The notes beneath the pieces are model-generated. The model searched no databases. It saw nothing but the letters and a program-made list of their open reading frames with translations, and had not been told where the DNA came from. DNA of 64,000 nucleotides from Diplocarpon mali (Eukaryota; Ascomycota; Leotiomycetes; Helotiales; Drepanopezizaceae): positions 152,579 to 216,578 of the forward strand of contig JAENRP010000043.1 of the NCBI GenBank assembly GCA_024741835.1, given 5' to 3'. Position 1 is the stretch's first letter. Each line of letters begins with the position of its first letter. Positions 33,186 to 43,871 of the stretch are shown piece after piece. The position numbers and the translations under genes are program-made.

Positions 33186-34307
33186 CATGTCCCTGGCGAA
33201 GCAAAACATATTGCGAGATAATGTAAGCAAACTTGAAATCCCTGTGCTCCGGGATGATATTTCCCGGATCTTGGGCCTCGACAACTATGCGAAGCTGAAG
33301 ATGGCGGACAAGATGGACTTTTGAGTGTTGGGGTTGTCCAGAGGCAGCTGTGGGAGTTACAAGACCGGCTGCACCTAAAGAGACAATCAGGCATCCAGAC
33401 GATGCTTAGTATCAAGCAAATAAAGTCTGACTGTGCAAAGATAGCGAAGGAAATGGCGGCATTGAGAATCTATATGTTTGGAGTAAATCCTCTATGTTCT
33501 ACAACTAGATACTCAGGGGGAAATACACCGTCAACTTCGGAGATATCTATTAGTATTTTGAGATCGGCAATGCATTGCAAGTTATGCTCTCAATCTTCGA
33601 GAAATATTACTGTATTCATTTCGAGAAATTACAGAAGGCACTTGGCGGAGAGTGTCATTCTGCAAGTAGTCTAGGATGGTTGCTTGTTGCAGGCTTCTTT
33701 GGCTACTTCTACTTTGACCTCTTCGTCAGTAAGAAAAATACGAGAGAATGAAAAGACGAAGGTGCACAGTACACGCATCAACCAGCCTACGTTGACGGAA
33801 ATGGTATTCGCCATCACGCAGTGGATGCCCTTATCTTTAGTTTCCTGGAAGCTGCTGGCCGACTACACTGTTGATGACGAAAGAAGGCCGCACCACGTTT
33901 CACGAGCTTGGAAACCGTCTCTGTTACCCTGTGAGTATGGCAAATATGGAATTGGACCTTCAACATCTACCCAGCTGGAAATGATGGGTAGATAGGTAGG
34001 AAAGACTACTTGACGAATAGACGGAGGAGTTATGCAAACGAAGGACATGATTGCAGCACCGGGTTTGCTCTCCTACATGCATCTGGCAATGTTTAATCTG
34101 GGTATCCATACGCAACAAAACCACGAAGCTGCCAGCACAAATGGCACCTCGGAGTTATGGAATCAAATGAGGAGAAGTATTGTCGGGTTGTAAGAAGATT
34201 ATGAGACGGACCCTGACGTTGGACAGGTTGGATTCCCGCACATGTACTCTCTCTATATCTTCATTGCCGAATTGAATGCTTACATTAGAGCGCTAAAGTC
34301 TGGGTAG
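33186..34307 (+). pseudogene. Decayed protein-coding gene of unknown family
   Basis: Plus-strand pieces read as protein but change frame or hit stops. A 45-codon ATG frame (33186) ends at TGA in TTTTGAG, and a coherent charged helical sequence (VVQRQLWELQDRLHLKRQ) continues in the next frame. Near 33570-33750 comes IFEKYYCIHFEKLQKALG and a hydrophobic stretch (WLLVAGFFGYFYFDLF). Near 33770 comes PAYVDGNGIRHHAVDALIFS, ended by two stops. At 34032-34307 one frame runs to TAG with a single internal TAA at 34191. No spacing fits introns. I do not recognise the family. Confidence 0.5.
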
Positions 34308-34603
34308 CAGACTTGTTTTTAAATGCGTTGGTGTCGAACCTTTTGGACCCTGCTGTGAGACACAGGTACAGAAAGCTTCCATTGTACTTGAGCCAGCTGA
34401 CGACGATCTAACAGAATAAATACAGAGATCTTCAACGGTCCTTGGGGAGGGGGCACAGATAGTGAAGCTTATCATACCGAGGTTAAAGGGTAATTGAGGT
34501 CAATCCAAATTCCGAACTCTGAACCCTGAGTCTTGCCAGAAACAACTTGCCTTGGAGAGATGAAGTACCTGCAATTTTAAATACTAGTAAACACCGAGGT
34601 CTC

Positions 34604-35695
34604 CTACATGGAGGCCTTTTGACCAACCTTACTTGCTTCATCTTCTTCCATTAATAGCTTCTCTTTCTCTACCCTTCCCTTTTCGAGTTTCGTGATTCTC
34701 TCCTCTCTCTCACTGAACCTATCTGAAAAAATCTGAAAATGCGGTCTCATAACAATAGTATACTTGACAAACTCTTCCATGCAGTCTACAAGCCTATCCC
34801 GATTTCCACTGTGGATCATGCGACTTCCTCCCTCATCTCCATCTTCAGACGTGAATTGCGTGTACGCTTTGGGGACTGAAGACTGGTTGGGAATGACAAA
34901 CATACGCATCCAGCGGCCAAGGATCCGGAGAGAGTTCACGGCGTTGAAAGATTGGGATCCTCCTGAGACTTCCGCGACTGCCAGAGTGCGGCCTTGAGTT
35001 GGGCGGACAGAACCGAAGGAGAGTGGGATCCAGTCAATCTGGTTCTTGAAAACCGCCGTCTGTGGCGAGCATTTAGTGATTGATTTGAAGGATATTAGAC
35101 GAGGAAGGAAAAGAAATGACTCACCAAGTTCCCGTGCTGCTCAGGCGATACCCAAACGTGCCCATCGCTCCAGCGGCTCAAGTCTCGAAGCTCTTGCACC
35201 TTGACATGGTTGTGTTGGACATCATCTTTGACCGGAAGACCTATAGGATCGTAGACACGCACGTCACAGCCAAGCCGGTACAGTATCCGTGAAGCTTCAA
35301 AAGCCAGTAACTTTGAATATGATCTGTGGCTGTCAGCGATGAATTCGTAGACTAGCAGTACTGCAACAGCTAAGCAGTAATGAGAACTTGGTCTCTAACC
35401 TTGATCTCAAACTACCATACAAGACCAAAACTTTCAACCTCTCCCCGGTGGATTGAAGATCAGCCTCTGCCATTTTAGTCACGGTGCTCAAGCCCAACTT
35501 GCTGATCCAGTCATGCGATGCTATGTCGGGTTCGAGAATGAAAGGTCGATATCTTGCTCTCACGGTCGCGTCATCCTGTTCCTCGGACAGGGCCAGTGAT
35601 TTAGTGGAGTAGGCAGGATCAGCTTCGATCGGCTCGACTTGACGCAAAGACGAGTTGTTATCCAGGTCACCGTTGGCGGTGATTGACGCAGACAT
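34604..35695 (-). CDS. arsH: ArsH-type NADPH-dependent FMN reductase (316 aa)
   Basis: Exons 35400-35695, 35125-35323 and 34604-35059. ArsH proteins are flavodoxin-fold FMN reductases that oxidise trivalent methyl-arsenicals and reduce quinones or chromate. Motifs: [20 protein letters not shown] at the FMN phosphate loop (split by intron 35324-35399), [20 protein letters not shown] across the second intron, then [20 protein letters not shown] and [20 protein letters not shown]. The first 80 residues are a non-conserved extension. The C-terminal 40 residues are charged, past SDRFSERE where family members usually end. No other arsenic gene lies nearby. Confidence 0.93.
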
Positions 35696-36503
35696 TGAGC
35701 TCACGGAGCGGTATTTGTCTGGAAAAGGAAATTCAATCGAAGCCTTGAGTCGAGTTGGTAAAAATGATTGGCTACTGGTGCAGACCTTGAGCTAGATTTG
35801 GATTAGTTCGTAAATTGGATTTGTGCTTGTAACATCCCGATCCTCTCAGACAAAGTCACATCGACGCAATGTGCAGTTGGGTTGTTGTGCCACGGAGTCA
35901 TCTAACTAAGAGTTGAATAGAAGAATGATTACTCGAGCTTACTTTGATAGAATGGGGAAGTGGAAGTCTAGGTCCAGAACAACGCAAAGGCTAAGGTACC
36001 TGAGGGTGTTAGCGAACCACCAGAAAAGCACCCGAGTTCTTGGGAAAAAATGAGATACATGTTTCTTTCTAGAACAAATCTGGGAAGAGTAGAAGGGTGA
36101 GTTGTTAAGATCAAAGGGCTACTTACTTTCTGGATTGCTGGATGACTGATAGAATCCTAGGAGCGTTTTCTTTTTGATCCCACATAGGTAGAAATGAAAA
36201 GGCATAGTGACGGACCCACTTGAAAACATAATGTCACTGCCTCGAAATCATTGGCTGAAAGCTCACGCACCAGAATTCGCTTAAATTGACTCCGTTTTTT
36301 AAAAGAAAGCCCAATGTTTACCCACCTACCGATATTTTTGGAGAATTACCATTCATCATTGAGGATTGCTAACCACATCATTCACAATAAAAGTAATAGA
36401 TCATAACCTTTCAGTATGTTGAATTTCTCCATCATGACTCTTCGCCAGCTGAGTGAATCTCAATATTTTTCATGTCGAAGCCCTAGAAAAGGACAGGAAA
36501 AAA
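35696..36503. other. Intergenic: arsH upstream region
   Basis: About 800 bp between the arsH start (minus) and the 3' end of the 5S gene. No coding frame of interest. It should contain the arsH promoter; I could not pick out a specific regulator site. Confidence 0.5.
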
Positions 36504-36622
36504 ACATACAACAGCAGGTATTCGCTGGTGGTCACCCACCCAACTACTAATCTGCCGATCTGAAGCTTGTGTATGGCAGAGCGGACGGGATGCCCAATTC
36601 TCTTCAGTCTATGGTCGTATGT
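36504..36622 (-). rRNA. 5S ribosomal RNA gene (119 nt)
   Basis: On the minus strand it begins ACATACGACCATAG and ends GCTGTTGTATGT, the conserved ends of fungal 5S rRNA. They pair as helix I (nine pairs, one G-U). The loop and C-box stretch GTAGTTGGGTGGGTGACC is intact, and an internal helix (CTGAAG with CTTCAG) pairs perfectly. A T-run directly after the 3' end (plus-strand A-run 36498-36504) fits a Pol III terminator. Dispersed single 5S genes are normal in filamentous ascomycetes. It appears functional. Confidence 0.95.
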
Positions 36623-36899
36623 GACATAGTTCTCGCTGAGTCTTTATACATACCAATATTATTGAGCCGGCCACGGGACGAGGATTTGCAGAGACGATGA
36701 GAGCAAGATATGATGCAGGAATGAGGAAAGACTGTACGGCGAATAAGATTTGAACGTTGCTGAGAGACTTGAACGTCGTTGAGATCTCTGAAGTAAAAGA
36801 TCACAGAAGCATTCTCCACGCCACAGAGCACACACTCCCTGTACGGACAGTACTACGGTTTCAGGGACTACTCAAAAGCTTAAAATATTAAGCTTATTT
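36623..36899. other. Flank between the 5S gene and the copia remnant
   Basis: The 5' flank of the 5S gene. It ends in a perfect inverted repeat, AAGCTTAA-AATA-TTAAGCTT (36876-36895), five bases before the copia-derived sequence starts. No gene seen; a 75-codon minus frame (36604-36831) overlaps the 5S gene and is a shadow. Confidence 0.5.
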
Positions 36900-37934
36900 G
36901 CAAGCCCGAGGTCCGGCTATTACGACCTGATGATATCTCACTTTATCAGCAGATTGTTGGAAGCGTCATATACTCCTCGAACCTCACAAAGCCTGATATT
37001 TCTTATGTGGTGGGACAACTTGCAAGGCATATGGCAACTCCACTGCAAGGTCATCTCCAAACTACGAAGCCCCTCCTGCGATACTTACAAAAGACGGCTG
37101 GAGATGGAATCATACACAGCAGAGGCGAAGTTGATCAATTCGACGCATATACAGACGCAACTTGGGCGATAGAAAATGATCGAAAATCGTTCTAAGGATG
37201 GCTAATTAAATACAATGGAGGAGTCGTTAGCTGGGCTGCCAATAGACAAGAATCTACTTATCTAAGCAGCGAGCAAGCAGAAATAATGGCTGCTTCTGAC
37301 GGAGCAAGAGAACTAGCTTGGATGATAAAGCTTTTTAACGACCTTAATATACAACTAAATCGGCTGCCCTGTTTATGGCTCGACAACGAAGGAGCTCGAA
37401 CTCTTACGAAAGAAAGGAATTCTCTTCGAAATCAAAACATGTAGACGTACGACACTTTCATATACGAGAAATGGTTACTACGAATAAGATGACAGTTGCC
37501 TATATACCTGGAAACGATAATATGGCAGATTTCCTTACAAAAGCCTTATCAGGACCTATTTTTGAACGACATAAGGGCTATATGGGTCTTCCGGAAAGGA
37601 AATCGACAAAAGAAGGCCATATAAAAGGAGGAAGACAGCTGTAATATTGCTGAGTCAGAGGTACTCTTGTACTACAACGCACGTTTATATACTGCGGGGC
37701 AGCTGAATTCCCTGCGAGGGAGAGGTAGGCGCTCTATACTAGGGAGTATATTGTAGGAGTTAATGAGGCCTAGACTGCTTCACAAAAAAAGGTGGGGCGT
37801 TTTTACTCTGAGTTCATGGAGCTTTGGAGTAGGGGGCGTGTTAGAATATACAAGGACTGTGCTTATGTAATCGTATCTTGTATATACCTCCGCCAGTCCC
37901 ATAAACTTAGAATCTACACCTATAGATTCTATCA
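36900..37934 (+). mobile_element. 3' remnant of a Ty1/copia retrotransposon with its 3' LTR
   Basis: Sequence from 36901 encodes the end of a copia-type polyprotein: the reverse transcriptase tail (DDISLYQQIVGSVIYSSNL, near 36925) and the RNase H domain (DAYTDATWA; HVDVRHFHIREM; DNMADFLTKAL). It is broken by TAA at 37193-37195 and a frameshift near 37412. The coding part ends at 37644. A purine-rich tract (GTAGGGGGCG) precedes the 96-bp LTR at 37839-37934, which starts TGTTAGAATATACAAGGA and ends GATTCTATCA. Everything upstream (5' LTR, gag, integrase, most of RT) is missing. Confidence 0.9.
37839..37934 (+). repeat. 3' LTR of the copia remnant
   Basis: 96 bp, TG...CA ends, same family as the solo LTR at 24506-24611 but slightly shorter. 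The base after it begins an 11-bp sequence, GCAAGCCCGAG (37935-37945), that also occurs at the other end of the remnant (36900-36910). Confidence 0.88.
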
Positions 37935-37945
37935 GCAAGCCCGAG

Positions 37946-38480
37946 TTCTGGCATATGCGGCGTAATTGTCTGTGCCTAGTCTAAACTTGCTGCTTCTTAG
38001 CCTCTTAGCACGTCGGCTTGTTCAACGATATATTCGACTCGATGGCAGCCGTGCATCTACGGTACGATTGGCAAATCAGGGATAGACAGTCTTGGCATAA
38101 GACCTCTAGGTTAAAGTAATAATGAGAACTACAGATGCAGGGCAGTAGCCAGGTTACTCGGCCATTCGATCGCCGACCTTGTGATCTTGTGGAGAGCATC
38201 TATGAGATGGTATGAAGGGTGGACACATGGGCATTTGATGTCGGTTCATGCAGTGATCGATTTATCATGGGTGTTGGGGAGTTTAACCCGCATTTCACAA
38301 GATGAAAATAAATATATGCAGACAAGCGTGGATAGTTGCTGCGCAGGATATATCGACCGGCAGAGGTACCACGTCTAAAAGGTAGGAACGTATCTCGTAT
38401 CTCGTCAACTCGGAATGTATTAGAAAGTTCACAGGCAAATTCTGTTTGGGACAGATGATGTTCGGACCACCATCCTGTCA
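37946..38480. other. Unassigned sequence right of the copia remnant
   Basis: No gene, RNA or repeat recognised. The 38200-38532 minus frame overlaps the start of the alpha-glucosidase pseudogene and has no motif. Confidence 0.45.
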
Positions 38481-39290
38481 TGGTTGTATTTCTCTCGGTT
38501 TTTAATCGCCGACACCGCGGTCTCGAGCACATCTATCGCCCCTAGAGCTGGAACAGATCCTCTAGCAGCATGCCCGGGTTACGAAACGTCAAACGTCAAG
38601 ATCAGCCCGTCTAGGCTGACCGCTAATCAGATGCTTGCTGGACCGGCTTGCATTATCATTGGAGATGACTTCAGGAGCTTGAATCTGTAAGTGATACATG
38701 AGACGAGTAAGCTCGTTAGTATCGACAAGAGGGTGTGGATATTGATGTACTCAAGATGACCGAATCCATGTCAAGATTCAGGATGATGCCGACCTTGTAT
38801 CTCAGATCTCTCTCGGCGTTCTTTCCCGTCAAGACGCATGTCACGATATCAATTCTCGAAGAATCGATTCTATGAATGCCAATATCCGGCTCAAGTACAC
38901 CGCGTCTCCCTTCTCAATCTCCAACCTTCGAGCCACGAATGGGAAAGTCTTATTCGATACTTCAGCTGCAGCTCTCGTCTTCGAATCTCAATAGTTTAGA
39001 TGAAGGACGTTACTTCCAACGAATTCTAATATCTATCGTTTGGGAGAGCTTCCTGACCTTTCCCGTCTAGATACTACTAAATAAACCCGCATTCTTTGGT
39101 CACAAGATTCATGCACCGTTCCAGCTGGTGCCGACCTTTACGGAACCATCCTGTGCACTTCGAGCATCGAACCAGCGATTTGATGCATGCCTTTGAAAGT
39201 GTGAAATCTCATAATGACCAGAGCATTCCTCGAATGCGGACAACTCAAATGCTTAAACAGGTACTTCAATCTCTTCACGGAGGGTGGTAA
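38480..39290 (+). pseudogene. Truncated GH31 alpha-glucosidase pseudogene (N-terminal part)
   Basis: Three blocks match the N-terminal region of fungal secreted GH31 enzymes. Near 38565: AACPGYETSNVKISPSRLTA. Near 38885-38990: IRLKYTASPFSISNLRATNG then VLFDTSAAALVFESQ. Near 39005-39160: LPTNSNIYRLGE, then VPAGADLYG and, one frame over, NHPVHFEHRTSD. In-frame stops occur at the end of the first and second blocks and several more after VFESQ. A frameshift falls near 39140. The catalytic (beta/alpha)8 domain that should follow is absent. An intact homologue would be a secreted maltase of about 850-1000 residues. Confidence 0.8.
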
Positions 39291-39690
39291 CTGCACCTAT
39301 TCCGCCACCAAGTGAGAGGAGTGGGACTGAAAGCATAGCTCTGTGCATTTCCTTGCTCGGAATCTAAGTGTCATGGTAGTTCCCAGCACTTTGGGATAGT
39401 CACGGATTACTCTGCTGTTTAGCAATCTATGATATATAATCTTTGAGTCAATCTCAGCTACCAAAGCAGCTCAGTGACTCACATGAGCAGCTCAGCCGGC
39501 CGCCGTCGAATCAACCAGCAAGTATTTGACAGCATATGGCTCTGTGTTCCTTAACCACTGATTAAGCCGCCGAACAAGCTCCTTGTCCGGGAGACGACTC
39601 AACACCTGTACGCGGTATCTCCTACGAACCTGCTGACTCTTAAAGAGTCTGCAGAGCCCGAGAGTGGGTCCCTTCGACCACGACACAATC
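39291..39690. other. Unassigned sequence
   Basis: No match to later parts of GH31. A 66-codon minus frame (39492-39692) has no recognisable motif. Probably decayed flank. Confidence 0.4.
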
Positions 39691-40265
39691 ATACCCTGAG
39701 TCGAATAAAGCTAGCACTTTTCGAAAGCTTTGGGAAGAATTTTTCTTATTTTACCTCTTCTATAAATACGCTCTAATTTCGACCTCCACTTGCGGACTCT
39801 GGGATTGTTGAAATATATACGTACGACTAGAGGAAAGGCTTAATAGAGGATACGAAGGGGGAAAGGGCGGGTTATGGTATATAAGGAGGAGGAGGAAGGC
39901 AAAGGATACGTTTCGATTTTTTTTATAAAGTCGATAAGAAGGGTCACGATGGAGAATCGAGAGCCGCCGCCTACTAGCAAGACGCTCGATAGGATTCAAT
40001 AAATAGCCGCTGTCGGCGCAAAGAGCTTATCCTAGAATGGAGAACCTAAGGCGATATTTGTCGAGGCACCTTCCGGGAGAATTACTCGTCTAAGACCTAG
40101 AGGGAATAACTGTCGACTAAGGTACGGGTTAGACTCTTATCTGAGGGATTAGGAATTATATGTATACTAGGATAAATAGGGAAGATATAAGAAGTTTTTA
40201 TGCTAGTTTCTCCTTATATATAAAAATACCGTAGAGCGTCTTCCGCTTATGCTATATGCTTTATG
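39690..40265. repeat. AT-rich relic with RIP-like composition
   Basis: Rich in TA steps and poor in CA and TG compared with the flanks, with many stops in all frames and stretches such as TATATAAAAATACC. This is how transposons look after repeat-induced point mutation (C to T in CpA). No terminal repeats or protein motifs could be made out, so the original element is unknown. Confidence 0.45.
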
Positions 40266-40591
40266 AGAAGGGGGAACAGCCCCTTATCCGCTTGCCAGAT
40301 TGAGCGAGGTCAACGTTGCACAGGTGATTGCGCTGCGCATTCTAAGAACTCGAATATTATATAGTACAACGATTTTCGTTGGTTTCTCTTGGCGGTTTGT
40401 TGACCGTCCGCCTAGGTGGAGAATGGATGACTTGAGCACATTGCTGACAAGCATTGCACGGACGAATACAATAGTAAGAACCTGAGCCAAGTAGGACTTG
40501 ATTTTATATCAGCGACTGCATTGCAGCCTTTCTATCTTGAGTTTGTTCGAGTCTGGAAAATCCGTACAATACAGCAAACTGATAGCCACAA
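40266..40591. other. 3' flank of the acyl-CoA oxidase gene
   Basis: About 330 bp between the AT-rich relic and the oxidase stop (40592, minus). No gene seen. Confidence 0.5.
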
Positions 40592-42791
40592 CTACAACTT
40601 GCTCTGATATTTACTCGTCTCGTCCTTTTTGATCAATACATCGCTTTCGGGATATGGATCCACAGTCAGCCCATTCAGTGGGTTCAGTTCACTGGCCCTG
40701 TAAAACATATCCTCGTACACTTTACCGTCCTTCCTGCCCAAACTAGAGTCGAGCTGCCAGTCTGGAAAGTTCCACGCATCCACCAATCGCAACGCATGCG
40801 GTCTAATCTCCTCGAGCAACTTCATCACAGATTTCGTGCGCGCGAGTTGGATCTGGCGGACAGTCACTGCGGACGAGGAGTAGAACTCTGATGCTTCTCT
40901 CTCAAGTGTGTTGAGTGCGTAGAGACGGAATAACTTGTGCAGAACATCGATGGTTGCAGGATCGAGCTCGTAGCGAAGACTATCAGACTGCAAAGCGTCG
41001 TAGAAGTTTTTAACCACAAGGTATTGAGAGTGAGCTGTGCTAAGACGCCAGAAATCTACAAGCAGAGAATTCCAGCTGTTCTTCTCAGCGTCTCGGTGCT
41101 TGAGAGCTTCGAATGTAAGGAAGGATGTGCGCCAGGCAAAAGCAGCAACAAGATCACTGTCGGAGCCAAGGACATCAAAGGCCGCACCCATATCTTGCTT
41201 TTGAAGGAAGGTGGTAAAAATGCGGGACGTGTCGTTATCAGAGGCGCAGCCTTTCAGAACAGAACGAGCAGACTTGAGGAGCTGAGACTTGCATTAGCAA
41301 CTGCACATTCAAAAGCACCAAGAGATCTTACGTAGCGAGCCACTTGCTGAGTCAACATATAATTGTCTCCTTCCCAGGTGGTTGTTGGCAAATAATCTGC
41401 ATACCACGCGCCAATCCCACCGAAGCTAGAGTATCCGTGTCCACCACATGCTCTGCGACACACCTCGAGACCCTCGGCGGCAGTTGTGCTTCCAAGAGCT
41501 TTCAATCCACACGATGTGGCATGCAGGTCTGCCAGGAGATCACTTCCTGAGTGAGTCTCTTCAGGGCCAGCACCTCGGTTAGTATCTGCAACTTTCCCGA
41601 CGTCCGACTGCATTCTCTTCTGGTTCTCCTGGTACAGGCCCATCATAGCTTTTCCAGTAAAGTGTAAGGCAAAGGTAGCTGCTAGCAAAGGAAGTAAACG
41701 GAACTGCACCATTGTATAATTTAGGACTTGGTTCTCTTCGTGAGCGTTAGCTGGAGCATCCCGGTCCTGGAATTGACGTCTGACCGATGCGTATCTAGTT
41801 GCAATTGTCACACCTCGGGCTAGAACTCCTCCGGATTGCAAGACGATTGTAGACCGCACCCAGGTAAGAGTACCGTAAATCAGTGAGGGCGATGATGGCT
41901 TGACATACTTGCTGGATTCGGGATCGACGCTGGAGAATTTTGCCAACATGTTGATATGTGGAATTTTGACCTTGTTCAAAAGGAGGAAGCCATTATCCAT
42001 TGTATTGTAACCGAACTTGGGCCCAATGTCACCCACATGAACACCTTCCAAAGGCTCATGTGTTTGCATGTCCCTGATCTGGCAAACAAATGGATGAGGT
42101 CCATATGGCTTTCCCCCGATAATCAACTGTGCCATTACTACTGCATGATTGGCTGTCCGCCCAAGAGAGCCAATCCACCATTTCGAAGCAGTAAGGTGTG
42201 GGGAATGTAGGATGAAGGTCTTATCTTCTGGATTCCATGTGGCAGTAGTCTCTAGACCCCGCACATTGGATCCATGGCCCAATTCCGTTTGAGCATAGCA
42301 ACCAATCGCCTTGTAGTTTTCGGCAGGTTCGAGGAATAGCTTGTGCTGCTCTGGGGTTCCTTGGTCTCGGAGGGTGGTCTATAGTGATTAGTGATCGTCA
42401 GAGAAAGATGAGCGCGCATTCAACATACGAGGTACATGGTTGCATGCAATCCATACGGCCCAGGCTCACTGATCAGGTCATTTGCCGTCATGTAATCATC
42501 CCGATCCCAGTTGTGCTTGACTTGTAGCTGCCTCAGTCTCTTCGCCCTTGCCAGGGCGGTCTTGAACTTGTCCACCCGTCCATCGAAGTAGTTGTTGGAT
42601 TTATCGAATACCTTTTCGGCCTGTAGTATCTTCAAGATCTTCTCCTGACGGTCCAGGACATCCTTAGTGAAGAGGAAGTTGGACAGCTTCACCACCGAGA
42701 TCTTCGACTTTTCTCTTTCAATACCGATGAGGTCTGTGCCTTGCGGAGGAGATGGCTTCAGATCCTTGACCCATTGAGGAGTTGGAGACAT
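40592..42791 (-). CDS. POX1: Peroxisomal acyl-CoA oxidase (699 aa)
   Basis: Exons 42429-42791, 41332-42378 and 40592-41281, with two 50-bp introns. This flavoenzyme does the first step of peroxisomal fatty-acid beta-oxidation, making trans-2-enoyl-CoA and H2O2. Marks: GCYAQTELGHGSNVRGLETT and WWIGSLGRTANHAVVMAQL in the FAD/substrate region, VCRRACGGHGYSSFGGIGAW, LPTTTWEGDNYMLTQQVARY, then the C-terminal ACOX domain (LLKSARSVLKG onward). The protein ends QSKL, so SKL is a classical type-1 peroxisomal signal. Length fits the family (about 700). Nothing is missing; it is an intact gene between two decayed regions. Confidence 0.95.
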
Positions 42792-43871
42792 CTTGAGGGG
42801 CTGTTGTAGCGTGACAGTACGGTATTCAGGACTTGGGATAGATCTTTATGGGTTTCTTTGCCATGGCACCTCGGTGAAGATCTTGACCTTACGGCAGTCG
42901 CCGTCATCGATCCGTGGCTGTTCTTGTGCCCTTGCAGATCGTGCCGAGGCCCGTTCTCCCCATGGCATTGGTCAGTTTGGACCCGCTCGCTATCAGCAGC
43001 AAGAAGGGAAGTTTTCGATAACATCATGGAGGGTTTCTTTGCCAAACACTGTATTCCTTCATTCACGAGATATCTCGAAGCCGAGGTTCGGGTCCCACAG
43101 CTTTATGGGCGCGCCTTGAACATCTGTCCAATCAAATGAAGCCTCTCGATGTTGTGCTCTCTAGGTATCTACTATGTAGCCTTGCCGCTCGCTTCTCATT
43201 CAACATCAGAACTCACCACTTCTGCTGATGAACCCATCACACCATTATTTACCGACTTCTTCCTAGGACATGCAGTGAATATCCCAGTGTTATGGCTCGG
43301 TATGGACGTCCTTGAACGTTTCTGTCATCTCCTGAGGAATCTAGGTGCTTACTATCATCAAGCCCGAACAAGGAGTAGCATCTCACATTCCTGACCCAGC
43401 GGAGTTCTGATAGTTGGGTGTTGAGTATCCCATGAACATGTGCTTCAGTATTAGAGATGTTTAGGACTGTACTATACGCCCATTTTTCTTTCGTTTGTGT
43501 TGTCAGCTTGCCAAGTCAACAAGCTGTGGTATTGAGCATCGCTCGAAGCTTCCTGCTTGGACTCCAAAGTCTCCCTCTGGTCAACCGGGCTTGGTGAAGT
43601 ATGCTTCCCACTGCTCCTTCCTTCATAAATTTCAATTCGAATTCATAATTTTCCTTATTTCAACTGTGGCCGCAGATTCTGAAATACTCGTCAATTCAAA
43701 CAATTTGCAGCACTCCCTCCTATATCTCATCCCTCTCAAAGCTCATAATTCAGGCTCTTTGTACCTATATGGCATTGGAGGGCATTTCTTTTCGTTCTAG
43801 CTACGCGCCCTTTACTCTCATGCTACTCTTTCAAACTCTCCGTATAACTTTGTATCAACACAATCCCACCA
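42792..43871. other. Divergent upstream region, 1.1 kb
   Basis: Upstream of both the acyl-CoA oxidase (minus) and the cysteine-rich membrane protein (plus). Frames at 42793-43139, 43149-43394 and 43495-43800 lack motifs and splice support. Confidence 0.45.

Noticed and set aside
42793..43139. Overlapping ORFs between the acyl-CoA oxidase and the cysteine-rich protein
   Set aside because: No motifs, no conserved splice pattern, and two frames open by chance.
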